Assembly (NCBI RefSeq): GCF_032154225.1
Contig: NZ_JALDYF010000009.1
Location: 1 to 64,000, forward strand
Length of the DNA stretch: 64,000 bases
Reading direction: 5' to 3'
From: Psychrobacillus sp032154225
GTDB taxonomy: Bacteria > Bacillota > Bacilli > Bacillales_A > Planococcaceae
The notes below the pieces were generated by a model that worked only from the letters and a program-made list of their open reading frames with translations, made no database searches and had not been told where the DNA came from. The translations under genes and the position numbers were made by a program. The first letter of the stretch is position 1. The number at the start of each line of letters is the position of its first letter. Positions 18,888 to 26,058 of this stretch are shown piece after piece.

Positions 18888-19256
18888 ATGCCTGATTTTT
18901 TACTTGTATTATTTTTGTTTAACTTATCTTTATTTCTTTTGCACGAAATGGATGCGGTAAGACGTTCGGAGTGGACATTATTTATCGTACTTAAAGATAT
19001 GGAAGATGCTAAAGCATATAAAGTCTTCACATTTATTCACCTTCCTCTTTACACAATAATACTTACTTTACTTTTCAGCCAATATCAAATAATCACTTTT
19101 TGGCTCCTAGATATTTTTTTGATTATCCATGCAATTCTGCATCTATTTTTTGAAAAGCACCATCGTAATGGATTTAAGAATACCTTCTCCAGATCAATTA
19201 TTTATTTCATGGGAGTCCTTGCGGCAATTCATTTATTGTTATTATTTAATAATTGA
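18888..19256 (+). CDS. Small four-helix membrane protein (HExD..RRxEW motif)
   Basis: The 122-residue product has four hydrophobic helices and a conserved-looking N-terminal motif HEMDAVRRSEWTLF. It resembles a small family of unknown-function membrane proteins (I believe DUF6713-like). A GTAGGAGG ribosome site precedes the ATG. It is the first gene of the accessory region, alone on the plus strand, and is followed about 90 bases downstream by the first hairpin repeat. No function can be assigned. Confidence 0.65.
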   Translation: MPDFLLVLFLFNLSLFLLHEMDAVRRSEWTLFIVLKDMEDAKAYKVFTFIHLPLYTIILTLLFSQYQIITFWLLDIFLIIHAILHLFFEKHHRNGFKNTFSRSIIYFMGVLAAIHLLLLFNN

Positions 19257-19343
19257 GTACCAAAAATGATTTGGTGAAGTTCAAAGTAAAAAAGTAGAAG
19301 TCTAGATAGGAAATACAATTAGAACTCTGCTAGTTGTTAAACA

Positions 19344-19401
19344 GTTGGAACATAATGTGCATCATCCTTATTCAACTAACGCAGCAGTTTAGTTGAATAA
19401 G
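19344..19401 (+). repeat. Cassette-type repeat, B half with upstream leader
   Basis: A leader (TTGGAACATAATGTGCATC) precedes a hairpin in which TTATTCAACTAA pairs with TTTAGTTGAATAA around an ACGCAGCAG-type loop. The same leader and hairpin recur at 25881-25934. Confidence 0.8.
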
Positions 19402-19474
19402 CAGGAATGGATATTGTTAATAAATGTAACCTTTTTTCTTTCTAACCGTATAAAAGTAAAGGGGGGATAAATAA

Positions 19475-19651
19475 ATGCGATATAATTTAGTTTTATATAT
19501 TTTAATTTGTTTGATGCAAGTGATAATTTTAACTAATTTAACTCTTTTTGATGGACAATGGAATGGAATTACAATGTGGTTATGTACAGCCATATTTATT
19601 TTCTCTTCCACAGTATTTGGTTTAAGCAGAAAAAACAAAAATCAAGGATGA
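19475..19651 (+). CDS. Very small two-helix membrane protein
   Basis: This 58-codon gene starts with ATG behind an excellent GGGGGG ribosome site. The product begins MRYNLVLYILICLMQ, has a second hydrophobic stretch (MWLCTAIFIFSSTVFG) and ends in a basic tail. The A-rich tract before its stop may hide a frameshift joining it to the frame of the next small gene. Function unknown. Confidence 0.5.
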   Translation: MRYNLVLYILICLMQVIILTNLTLFDGQWNGITMWLCTAIFIFSSTVFGLSRKNKNQG

Positions 19652-19700
19652 GGATAATAGAAAGCTTTTCTTCAACAAACAAAGCTATTTAGGGGAAGAA

Positions 19701-19880
19701 GTGGAAGTTATACAATTAGGGATAAATGATGAAAATAAATACATATCTTATTCAATTAGCAGTTACGATAATTGTTATTTTGGAGGAACTTTTACCATGC
19801 GTTACTTTAGAACTACTGAACTTTTATTAGACCAAATTATTGGGGCTTCGATTGGTATTATACTTATTATTGCAAGATAG
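19701..19880 (+). CDS. Small orphan protein, possibly a frameshifted continuation
   Basis: A 59-codon frame starts at GTG behind AGGGGAAGA. It encodes a polar N-terminal part (VEVIQLGINDENKYISYS) and a C-terminal hydrophobic helix. The frame stays open upstream of the GTG as far as 19626, overlapping the end of the previous gene in another phase, so the two may be one gene broken by an indel in an A run. A composite repeat follows 33 bases after the stop. Confidence 0.4.
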   Translation: MEVIQLGINDENKYISYSISSYDNCYFGGTFTMRYFRTTELLLDQIIGASIGIILIIAR

Positions 19881-19913
19881 ATTTGGAGAAAAAAATCAAG
19901 TAATGTTCTTAAG

Positions 19914-19988
19914 CTAATGTGTGCTTTACTTCAATTTGGGGTTAAGCACCTTTTTCTTGTTCAACTAACGGAGCAGGTTAGTTTAAGA
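19914..19988 (+). repeat. Composite cassette-type repeat (A+B)
   Basis: Part A (CTAATGTGTGCTTTACTTC...GGTTAAGCACC then a T run) is a terminator-like hairpin. Part B (TTCAACTAACGGAGCAGG then TTAGTTTAAG) is a second hairpin. The orientation is the same as in the other copies. Confidence 0.8.
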
Positions 19989-20016
19989 AAACCTTTTAAT
20001 TAATAGGGGGGTATAA

Positions 20017-20202
20017 ATGAAATATCGCTATCTTTTTATTTTTATTCTTGGATTTTGTTTAAGTTTTATTTTATCAACAGATTTATTTGACGAAAGTAGT
20101 AGAGTTTTAAATACGTTATATAGAGTTTGTTTTGGACTGTTCTTTCTATTCGTAATTTGGCTTGTTAACCTAAAAGAAAAGAATGTGGATGAAAGCGGTT
20201 AA
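20017..20202 (+). CDS. Small two-helix membrane protein
   Basis: The 61-residue product consists of two hydrophobic helices (YLFIFILGFCLSFIL and CFGLFFLFVIWLV) with a charged C-terminal tail. A GGGGGG ribosome site lies 6 bases before the ATG. It lies between two composite repeats, the downstream one starting 20 bases after the stop, like a single-gene cassette. I do not recognise the family. Confidence 0.6.
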   Translation: MKYRYLFIFILGFCLSFILSTDLFDESSRVLNTLYRVCFGLFFLFVIWLVNLKEKNVDESG

Positions 20203-20222
20203 TGAGTAGCAATATTGTCTTA

Positions 20223-20300
20223 TTCCGTTAAAGGGTGCTTTACTTCAAGTAGGGGTAAAGCCTTTTTTCTTATTGTTCTAACACAGCAGGATTGTTAAAG
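20223..20300 (+). repeat. Composite cassette-type repeat (A+B)
   Basis: Part A reads GGGTGCTTTACTTCAAG with the complementary GGGGTAAAGCC plus T run. Part B is a degenerate hairpin (TTGTTCTAACACAGCAGG then ATTGTTAAAG). Confidence 0.75.
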
Positions 20301-20393
20301 TAGGAATTTCCGTTTTTACACAAAATAATAACGTAAATGATGATACGATTAAACAAGAACTTGGGAAAGTGACTTGTTGTAAGGGGGAGAAGT

Positions 20394-20630
20394 ATGCTAA
20401 AAACATTAAGAATTATCTTATCAATAGTTGGTGTTGTGTTAGCAGGTTTTGGTCTGATAACTAAAAACTTTGAGTTTATGCCTTATTTAATGTTGATATT
20501 AGGTATTTCGATATTGATTACAGGAGGAATTGAACTTCAAATAGATAGAAAAGGGTTTACGGGTTATATGTGCATCATTGTTTTTATGTTTGCTTTTAAT
20601 GTTTCAATACAGGGGTTCTTATTAAGCTAA
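20394..20630 (+). CDS. YczI-like small membrane protein (DUF3953)
   Basis: The 78-residue product has three hydrophobic helices and resembles B. subtilis YczI: LRIILSIVGVVLAGFGLIT, NFEFMPYLMLILGISILITG, and a terminal VSIQGFLLS. AGGGGGAGA precedes the ATG. The stop codon lies in the first CTAAC of the following repeat (20626-20630), so gene end and repeat overlap as in a cassette. The family's function is unknown. Confidence 0.75.
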   Translation: MLKTLRIILSIVGVVLAGFGLITKNFEFMPYLMLILGISILITGGIELQIDRKGFTGYMCIIVFMFAFNVSIQGFLLS

Positions 20631-20702
20631 CGGGTGCTTTACTTCAAGAAGGAGTAAAGCTTTTTTTCTTATTCAACTAACGCAGCAGTTTAGTCCAATA
20701 AG
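20626..20702 (+). repeat. Composite cassette-type repeat (A+B), best copy
   Basis: This is the clearest full copy. Part A is GCTTTACTTC-aagaa-GGAGTAAAGC followed by seven T residues. Part B is TTATTCAACTAACGCAGCAG with a TTTAGTCCAATAAG arm. Part A matches the form of an intrinsic terminator for the gene it overlaps. Confidence 0.85.
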
Positions 20703-20772
20703 GAATTCCATTTTTATAACGAATTTAATATTAATTTAGGTGAACCGTATCATAAGTAAGTGCGTTTTTTAG

Positions 20773-20815
20773 AGGAGTATCATTCACATATAGAATGATG
20801 CTCTTTAATTTGTTT
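20773..20815 (+). terminator. Orphan terminator hairpin
   Basis: GAGTATCATTC pairs with GAATGATgCTC followed by TTTAATT. No gene remains immediately upstream. Confidence 0.6.
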
Positions 20816-20882
20816 TAGAACCAATTTTGAAAATATATTATAAGTGATATAAGATGAAATTACTATTTGTGAATGGATACAC

Positions 20883-20913
20883 TTAAACTAACGGATGCTT
20901 TAGTTAAAGAAGG
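20883..20913 (+). repeat. Cassette-type repeat, single hairpin
   Basis: TTAAACTAACGGATGC followed by TTTAGTTAAAGAAGG matches the B-type hairpin family. Confidence 0.65.
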
Positions 20914-20966
20914 ACCACTAAAATAAACAGCCTTTCTTATGAGGTCGACTACTAACTTACAACCAA

Positions 20967-21011
20967 AGAAAGAATCCATTTTGAAGAAACTATTCAAAAT
21001 GGATTCTTTTA
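20967..21011. terminator. Orphan bidirectional terminator hairpin
   Basis: AAAGAATCCATTTTGAA pairs with TTCAAAATGGATTCTTT. It lies downstream of the recombinase remnant on the minus strand and was probably its terminator. Confidence 0.7.
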
Positions 21012-21083
21012 ATTTTGGTTTTATTAGGTTAAAGAGGACTTTTAAACTTAGGATTTTTTTACAGATGTCTTGAAATCTTTTCT

Positions 21084-21240
21084 ATTATATATACTCTCCA
21101 AACAACTCCGGTTTCCAACTATGAATAGCATGGTTTTTATTGAGAATACTTTCTCTAAATAGATCTCAGTTGTTTCTAACCGTTCATGCCCAAGGCTTCT
21201 CATAATGTCGTGATTAACGCAAATAACCACCTTTACTTAA
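21084..21240 (-). pseudogene. Tyrosine recombinase C-terminal remnant
   Basis: On the minus strand, three phases together read a recombinase C terminus: KGGYLR, then HDIMRSLGHERLETTEIYLEKVF, then NHAIHSWKPELFGEYI and a stop. The LGHxxxxTTxIY block is the final catalytic His and Tyr nucleophile region of phage/Xer-type integrases. The pieces are joined by frameshifts and the whole N-terminal part is missing, so this is a decayed fragment. It may be the enzyme that once mobilised this region. Confidence 0.7.
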
Positions 21241-21441
21241 AAATACTCAAAATCCTTATATACCAGGGGTTTTGGGTGTTTATTATTTTCCCCTAGGATT
21301 AAGGAAAGAAGGATTAACGCAAAAACGACTGAGAATCTGTTGTTTTCGGGCTAGTTGAACCTGAATAAAGCGTAACTTTGTAAGAAATTTTGATTTTATA
21401 TTGGAAATTTATGTTACTATCAATATAAAGATTGTGAAGAC

Positions 21442-21475
21442 CTTCACTTAAACTAACGAAGCAGTTTAGTTGAAG
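21442..21475 (+). repeat. Cassette-type repeat, single hairpin
   Basis: CTTCACTTAAACTAACGAAG with the arm TTTAGTTGAAG forms the B-type hairpin; the A half is absent. Confidence 0.7.
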
Positions 21476-21502
21476 AAAAGCATCATAAATTTTAGCAAAA
21501 AT

Positions 21503-21535
21503 AAGACCCTTTGATTTAGATAAATAAAGGGTCTT
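21503..21535 (-). terminator. Terminator after the LysE-type exporter
   Basis: AAGACCCTTT pairs with AAAGGGTCTT across about 13 bases, just beyond the stop of the minus-strand LysE-type gene. Confidence 0.7.
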
Positions 21536-21551
21536 AACTCATATGAATAAT

Positions 21552-22187
21552 TTAATTATGACTCTTTTCAAGAAACAGTTTCATTCCAAAACCTATTAGA
21601 ATTGTTCCTGTGATGCCTTCAATAATATTTTGTGTTTTAGGTTTTTTCATAAAAGCATTAATATAATTGATTAAATATACATAGAGTATAGACCAAACAG
21701 CAGTCAATAAAGTATAAGTCGCACCCATTATAAGAAACGGTAAAAAAGTATTGCTTCCAGAACTAACGAATTGAGGGAAGAAGGTTAAGAATAAGATAGC
21801 AACTTTGGGATTTAGAAGATTTGTAAGGAACCCTTGTTTAAAATAAGAAGTGCTTTTAAATTTGTTTTTTGTGTTCATCTCAACGCTTGCTGTTTCTTCC
21901 TTTTTCTTCTTCAGAGACCATAATGTCTTAACACCCAAATATATTAAGTAAACAGCACCCACATATTTAAGGACAGAAAATAATAACGCTGATTTCACAA
22001 TGATGGCTGAAAGTCCTAATATAGCAGCAGAAGTATGGATAAGAAGGGCACAACAAATACCTAAAGCTGTTTTAAGTCCTCCGACTTTCCCAGCGGTAAT
22101 AGTATTTTTAGTAGCAATTGCAATATCAGGACCGGGTAAAATGACGAAAAAAATACACATAAGGATAAACAGATAAAAGTTTTCCAT
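21552..22187 (-). CDS. LysE/RhtB family amino-acid exporter
   Basis: The 211-residue protein has six hydrophobic helices and LysE/RhtB signatures: FFVILPGPDIAIATKNTITAGKVGGLKTALGI at the N terminus and GFLTNLLNPKVAILFLTFFPQF in the middle. Such proteins export amino acids or derivatives; the substrate is not readable. AGAAGGGGAGA precedes the ATG. It is flanked by repeats on both sides and lies opposite to most genes of the region. Confidence 0.88.
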   Translation of the reverse strand: MENFYLFILMCIFFVILPGPDIAIATKNTITAGKVGGLKTALGICCALLIHTSAAILGLSAIIVKSALLFSVLKYVGAVYLIYLGVKTLWSLKKKKEETASVEMNTKNKFKSTSYFKQGFLTNLLNPKVAILFLTFFPQFVSSGSNTFLPFLIMGATYTLLTAVWSILYVYLINYINAFMKKPKTQNIIEGITGTILIGFGMKLFLEKSHN

Positions 22188-22296
22188 TTTATTTCTCCCC
22201 TTCTAATTATGATTATTTCTGTATCTGTAATTTTAATATTGTATCATATGTTAATCGTGTAATTAAGTAACATAAAAATTATTTTCTTCTCAGATC

Positions 22297-22371
22297 CTTA
22301 TTCAACTAACGGGTGCTTTACTTCAATAAGGAGTAGAGCCTTTTTACTAACAGAGCAGTTTAGTTCAATAG
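22297..22371 (+). repeat. Composite cassette-type repeat (A+B)
   Basis: TTATTCAACTAACGGGTGC opens the element. Part A then pairs GCTTTACTTC with GGAGTAGAGCC plus a T run. Part B is CTAACAGAGCAG with TTTAGTTCAATAGG. Confidence 0.8.
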
Positions 22372-22384
22372 GGAATGCTTGAAC

Positions 22385-22413
22385 AAAAAAGACCCGAATA
22401 TCGGGTCTTTTTT
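22385..22413. terminator. Terminator hairpin
   Basis: AAAAAAGACCCGA pairs with TCGGGTCTTTTTT around two or three bases, usable in both directions and downstream of the minus-strand EamA gene. Confidence 0.75.
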
Positions 22414-22485
22414 AGTATTAGAGACATGTGGGATAGTTCATAACTTGGATAAAGGTACTTTAAGTTTATATAGTAGTGTTGAAAT

Positions 22486-23388
22486 TCATACTTTCTTTCT
22501 ACAATAAATCGTTCCTGCTACGCCAACTAGGATGATAAGGGTTCCAATCATATGATACTTCTCAATTGTTTCATTTAGGAAGAAAACCCCAGCAATTATC
22601 GAAATCAAGGTTGCTAGATTACTGAAAACGCTCATCTTTGATGCTTCGATATGCAATAGCGCATAATTGGAGAAGAATGATGTCGCTAAAGACGAAAGTG
22701 CACCTAAGTAAAGAATCGCTACAATGAAAGTCCCGCTTGAAAGTGGTTCGATGAATAGAAGCATTGTGTGTGTCATTGTATGATTGCCTATTGCTACTAC
22801 ATTAAAAAATATGAACCCGAAGAATGTCATGACATAGGTCACAGTGAAAAAAGAATACTGCTTCACGAGCCTACGTGCAAGAACGGTATTGCAGGAAGCG
22901 GTTAAGGCTGATAGCAGAATTAGGATAATTCCCTTCATATTTTGTGAGTCTATACTCGCTCCATTCATCACGAAAATGTAGATGACGCCGGAAACTGATA
23001 ATAGAACAGAAATTTTCTGCAAAGGTGTTGTATGTTCTTTCAAAAAAAATGCAGCTAATAGCAATGTGAAAACAGGAACGGTTGCTTGAATGATACCTGC
23101 TTCTGAAGAAGATGCATAGACTAGACCGAACGTTTGAAATGTGAAAAATAATATTGGGTAAATCAAAGCTAAAGGTAAAATGCGCCATACTGCCCTTTTC
23201 GTCATGTTTAAGGGAACCTTTTTCAAAATGATAATTACACTGGCAATGATTAAAGCAATTGTAAAGCGATGTGCCAACGTATCAAGAGGAGTAGCGACAA
23301 TAAGGCTCAGTTTTACAAACATGAACGAAAAGCCGACAATAAGCGCATATAAGATTGCAGCGAAATAGGCTTTCGTATTTGTTGTCAT
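22486..23388 (-). CDS. EamA family (DMT) transporter
   Basis: The 300-residue protein has ten hydrophobic helices in two homologous halves, each with the EamA pattern (for example SSSEAGIIQATVPVFTLLLAAFFLKEHTT in the first and LATLISIIAGVFFLNETIEKY in the second). It probably exports a small metabolite. It starts 34 bases after the nitroreductase gene on the same strand, so they likely form an operon facing away from the LysR gene. Confidence 0.85.
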   Translation of the reverse strand: MTTNTKAYFAAILYALIVGFSFMFVKLSLIVATPLDTLAHRFTIALIIASVIIILKKVPLNMTKRAVWRILPLALIYPILFFTFQTFGLVYASSSEAGIIQATVPVFTLLLAAFFLKEHTTPLQKISVLLSVSGVIYIFVMNGASIDSQNMKGIILILLSALTASCNTVLARRLVKQYSFFTVTYVMTFFGFIFFNVVAIGNHTMTHTMLLFIEPLSSGTFIVAILYLGALSSLATSFFSNYALLHIEASKMSVFSNLATLISIIAGVFFLNETIEKYHMIGTLIILVGVAGTIYCRKKV

Positions 23389-23422
23389 TTATAGGAAGAC
23401 TCCGTTCTTGTAACTAGGAAAA

Positions 23423-24022
23423 TTAACGAAAAACTTGAATACGTTCTTCATCTGCAATGAATTCTTTTTTGCCTGGAACTCCTTCGATACTTCCAAATGG
23501 CATTTGAGCGGTCAATTTCCATGTATCTGGCAATTCCCATTCGTTTTTCACAGCTTGATCAATGATTGGATTATAGTGTTGCAGTGAAGCACCGATGCCG
23601 TCTTGTGCTAATGCTGTCCATACAGAATGTTGCGCTATACCAGTGCCTTGTTCGGACCAGGTAGGGAATTGTTCTGCGTATAAAGCGAATTGATCTTGTA
23701 ACTGCTTGATGATGTCCTGATCTTCAAAGAATAAAATGGTACCAAATCCAGCACTAAAAGATGCTAATTTATCTTCCGTTGCCTTGAAACGTTCCGCTGG
23801 TACAATAACACGCAGTTCTTTTTCGACGATAGACCAGAGTTTATGGTGGTGTTCGTTAAATAAAATTACCGCTCGAGATGTTTGTGAGTTAAATGCACTT
23901 GGGCTATGCTTCATAGCCTCTGTAATTGTGTTTACTAGAGCCTCTTCTGTCTGTTCCACATTATTGCCTAGTGAGTAAACTGTACGTCTCTTTTCCATTA
24001 ATTCAATATAATTGTTCTTCAT
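23423..24022 (-). CDS. Nitroreductase family protein
   Basis: The 199-residue FMN-type oxidoreductase has the family opening (MEKRRTVYSLGNN), PSAFNSQTSRAVILF, and the later GTGIAQHSVWTALAQDGIGASLQHYNP segment. It resembles the YdgI/Hbn1-like subgroup, whose substrates are poorly defined. AAAGGGGA precedes the ATG. It is transcribed away from the LysR regulator at 24194 and is the likely first gene of a two-gene operon with the EamA transporter. Confidence 0.85.
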   Translation of the reverse strand: MKNNYIELMEKRRTVYSLGNNVEQTEEALVNTITEAMKHSPSAFNSQTSRAVILFNEHHHKLWSIVEKELRVIVPAERFKATEDKLASFSAGFGTILFFEDQDIIKQLQDQFALYAEQFPTWSEQGTGIAQHSVWTALAQDGIGASLQHYNPIIDQAVKNEWELPDTWKLTAQMPFGSIEGVPGKKEFIADEERIQVFR

Positions 24023-24127
24023 ATTTGTAATCCCCTTTTTTTGAATGGTTTGCGTGAAAATTTTCTTCCAAAATAATTTATAACATTCCTTTCTTTATCG
24101 ATATGTACATTGTAGAATTAGAAATAT

Positions 24128-24161
24128 AATAGTTCAATACTATTTTTTCTATCATAATGAT
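24128..24161. promoter_or_regulatory. Candidate LysR operator between divergent genes
   Basis: AATAGT-tcaat-ACTATT (24128-24144) is a perfect inverted repeat, followed by ATCATaATGAT (24151-24161). Both lie in the 171-base gap between the nitroreductase and the LysR gene, where such regulators usually bind. Binding is inferred. Confidence 0.5.
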
Positions 24162-24193
24162 AGTAACAGGCTATAAATGAAGGGGGAAACAGA

Positions 24194-25063
24194 ATGGAAA
24201 TTAGGCAACTGCAATATTTTCTAGTGCTCTGTAAAGAATTACACTTTTCTGAAGCAGCTTTTAAAATAGGCATTTCACAACCAACATTGAGCCAGCAGAT
24301 ACGTGTTCTAGAGGATGAATTAGAGGTGCCTTTATTCGATCGAATGGGTAAAAAAATAGCAAAAACGGAGGCAGGTGAGGTACTTGAATCCTATGCCTTA
24401 CAAGTGGTTCAACAGCTGAGCAATGCCAAGAAAGCAATCGGTGACTTGAACAATCTACATACAGGAAGTTTACGGATCGCGGTGTTACCATCTGATCTTG
24501 ACTATCGTTTGACAGAAATCTTGATCGATTTTCGAAAGGATTTCCCCAATACGAAAGTGCAAGTGTTCCCAACTATTGAGAGTTTGACCAGGGTGTTAGA
24601 TAATGACGTTGATATTGGCATCGGTTTAAAAACGGAAGTGGATAGTCGTATAGAACGTATACCATTCTATACGGAGACGTACAGTCTATTTGTAAATGAA
24701 ACCCACGAATTTGCACAAAAGAAAAGTGTTATATCAGGAGAGTTGTCCGAAATTCCACTCGTCATGTACCCTCAAGGGAAATGTGGTCGGGATTTAATCG
24801 ATAAATGGTGCGTAAAGCAAGGTGTCACCATTGATAGTGTGATGGAAACCGGTTCGGCTACTTCTCTGTTTCAGCTAGTTCGAGAAGATATCGGATCCAC
24901 GATTCAGCCTAGTCAACTAATAGAAAACTTTCATTCACTGGGCATTCGTTCTATTCCAATTGAAAGTGCGCCAACACGTGAACTAGAAATCTTCTACCGC
25001 AACGATAGATATTTAAGCAAAGCGGCAGAAGCATTTATAAAACTAATGATAGAAAAGTTTTAG
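24194..25063 (+). CDS. LysR family transcriptional regulator
   Basis: The 289-residue protein begins with the LysR winged helix (MEIRQLQYFLVLCKELHFSEAA, then ISQPTLSQQIRVLEDELEVPLFDR) and continues with a periplasmic-binding-like effector domain (SLRIAVLPSDLDYRLTEILIDF). AAGGGGGAAA precedes the ATG. Its divergent position suggests it controls the nitroreductase-EamA operon and itself. The effector is unknown. Confidence 0.9.
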   Translation: MEIRQLQYFLVLCKELHFSEAAFKIGISQPTLSQQIRVLEDELEVPLFDRMGKKIAKTEAGEVLESYALQVVQQLSNAKKAIGDLNNLHTGSLRIAVLPSDLDYRLTEILIDFRKDFPNTKVQVFPTIESLTRVLDNDVDIGIGLKTEVDSRIERIPFYTETYSLFVNETHEFAQKKSVISGELSEIPLVMYPQGKCGRDLIDKWCVKQGVTIDSVMETGSATSLFQLVREDIGSTIQPSQLIENFHSLGIRSIPIESAPTRELEIFYRNDRYLSKAAEAFIKLMIEKF

Positions 25064-25128
25064 CATGGTCTTTTTTGAATGACTTTGTGTAAAGTATAAT
25101 CTAGCCAATTTCGAACCCATCTTTTATT

Positions 25129-25174
25129 CCTTCCAAAAAGCATCATCTCAAAAGAGATGATGCTTTTTGGAAGG
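25129..25174. terminator. Long perfect hairpin (21-base arms)
   Basis: Two 21-base arms starting CCTTCCAAAAAGCATC and ending GATGCTTTTTGGAAGG pair perfectly around AAAA. It serves as the terminator of the LysR gene, but is unusually long. A second, weaker ACCCTT/AAGGGT hairpin follows. Confidence 0.8.
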
Positions 25175-25216
25175 AACCCTTCGTTCCTTAAGGGTTCTTT
25201 CGGGTTAGGCACCCAA

Positions 25217-25258
25217 TGATCTCGACTGGGTTCGAACCAGCGACCTCCACCATGTCAA
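25217..25258 (-). pseudogene. tRNA 3'-half fragment, tRNA-Val(GAC)-like
   Basis: On the minus strand a TTGACAT anticodon loop followed by GGTGG, variable bases AGGTC and a T arm CTGG-TTCGAAC-CCAG are seen, ending CGAGATCA. The D arm and 5' acceptor strand are missing and the 5' anticodon stem is broken, so this is a fragment and no functional tRNA. Such 3' ends are typical attachment-site scars. Confidence 0.65.
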
Positions 25259-25370
25259 AGTGAATTATGCTAGGTTTATATCATAAGATATTTTAGGTAA
25301 GACCTAATAAATTGAATGGCACTATTTAGACACCACACCATATTGGCACCAAATAAAAGTCCTCTAAAGG

Positions 25371-25700
25371 TTGATATGGCAATCTTCTGGGGATTCAGCT
25401 TTTGTAAAGCATATCAACTATAAACATCCAGAGTTGATTTTAATTACAACATATCATCATCTAGAATGGGAAGAAGTTATAAAGGAAGCTGGACCAGAAG
25501 GACTAAATGAGGTGCATGCAGGCTTGTTATCCGTATGTACTGCAATATGGTTATGTCCTGAATTGGTGAAATTGCAGTCAATGGGTTCTGATGTACCATC
25601 AGAAAATAGGAAATTTGCCGATTATATCTTTTTGGACAAGTTAACAAAAGATGGTTGTTGGGGGAAATTTGAAAATAGTACCTACACGAAATGCGAGTGA
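25371..25700 (+). pseudogene. Creatininase-family fragment
   Basis: The 109-codon frame aligns by eye with the C-terminal part of creatininase (creatinine amidohydrolase) proteins: VHAGLLSVCTAIWLCPELV replaces the usual HAGExETSxxLxxxPELV, and GCWGKF resembles the later glycine motif. The N-terminal metal-binding half (about 120 residues) is absent, as is the NGHGGN motif, and the metal-site Glu after HAG is not seen. It is a truncated, probably dead gene. Confidence 0.55.
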
Positions 25701-25812
25701 TGTTTTGGACTTCATTTACTTCCAAACGAAGTGAGAATTTGAAATTAATTCTTGAGGAAGCATATATTTAAAAAATGTCCTGAGTTCCAAAATAAAGAAG
25801 CAATGTCTTTTT

Positions 25813-25845
25813 CTTATTCAGGTAACGGAGGCTTTAGTTTACCAG
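25813..25845 (+). repeat. Cassette-type repeat, single hairpin
   Basis: TTATTCAGGTAACGGAGGC followed by TTTAGTTTACCAG is a variant B-type element about 110 bases after the creatininase fragment. Confidence 0.6.
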
Positions 25846-25880
25846 TTAAGCAACATTAAGTAGGATTTTTTGTTGCATAT

Positions 25881-25934
25881 TTGGAAAATAATGTGCATCT
25901 TCCTTATTCAACTAACGCAGCAGTTTAGTTGAAG
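25881..25934 (+). repeat. Cassette-type repeat, B half with upstream leader
   Basis: TTGGAAAATAATGTGCATC and the hairpin TTATTCAACTAACGCAGCAG with TTTAGTTGAAG repeat the element at 19344-19401 almost base for base. Confidence 0.8.
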
Positions 25935-25963
25935 ATTGATATACCTATATTTATAAAAAAATA

Positions 25964-26032
25964 GACTGTAGGCAAACCTGAACTTTCGTCGGGTTTGTCT
26001 ACAGCCTGAAGAGACCCATATAGGGTCTCTTT
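25964..26032. terminator. Two adjacent terminator hairpins
   Basis: CTGTAGgCAAACC pairs with GGGTTTGtCTACAG, and next to it AAGAGACCC-atat-AGGGTCTCTTT forms a second hairpin. They lie beyond the stop of the minus-strand SnoaL gene. Confidence 0.75.
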
Positions 26033-26058
26033 CCTTACAAATAAACTTATTTTTAAAC

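Larger units (their letters stand above)
20703..21551. other. Gene-poor stretch of the accessory region
   Basis: No intact gene is supported here. The stretch holds two orphan terminator hairpins, two single-hairpin repeats (20883 and 21442) and a decayed recombinase fragment on the minus strand. The surroundings look like eroded cassette and mobile-element sequence. Confidence 0.7.

Noticed and set aside
25200..25260. Functional tRNA gene
   Set aside because: Only the 3' half is recognisable; the D arm and 5' acceptor strand are absent and the 5' anticodon stem does not pair.
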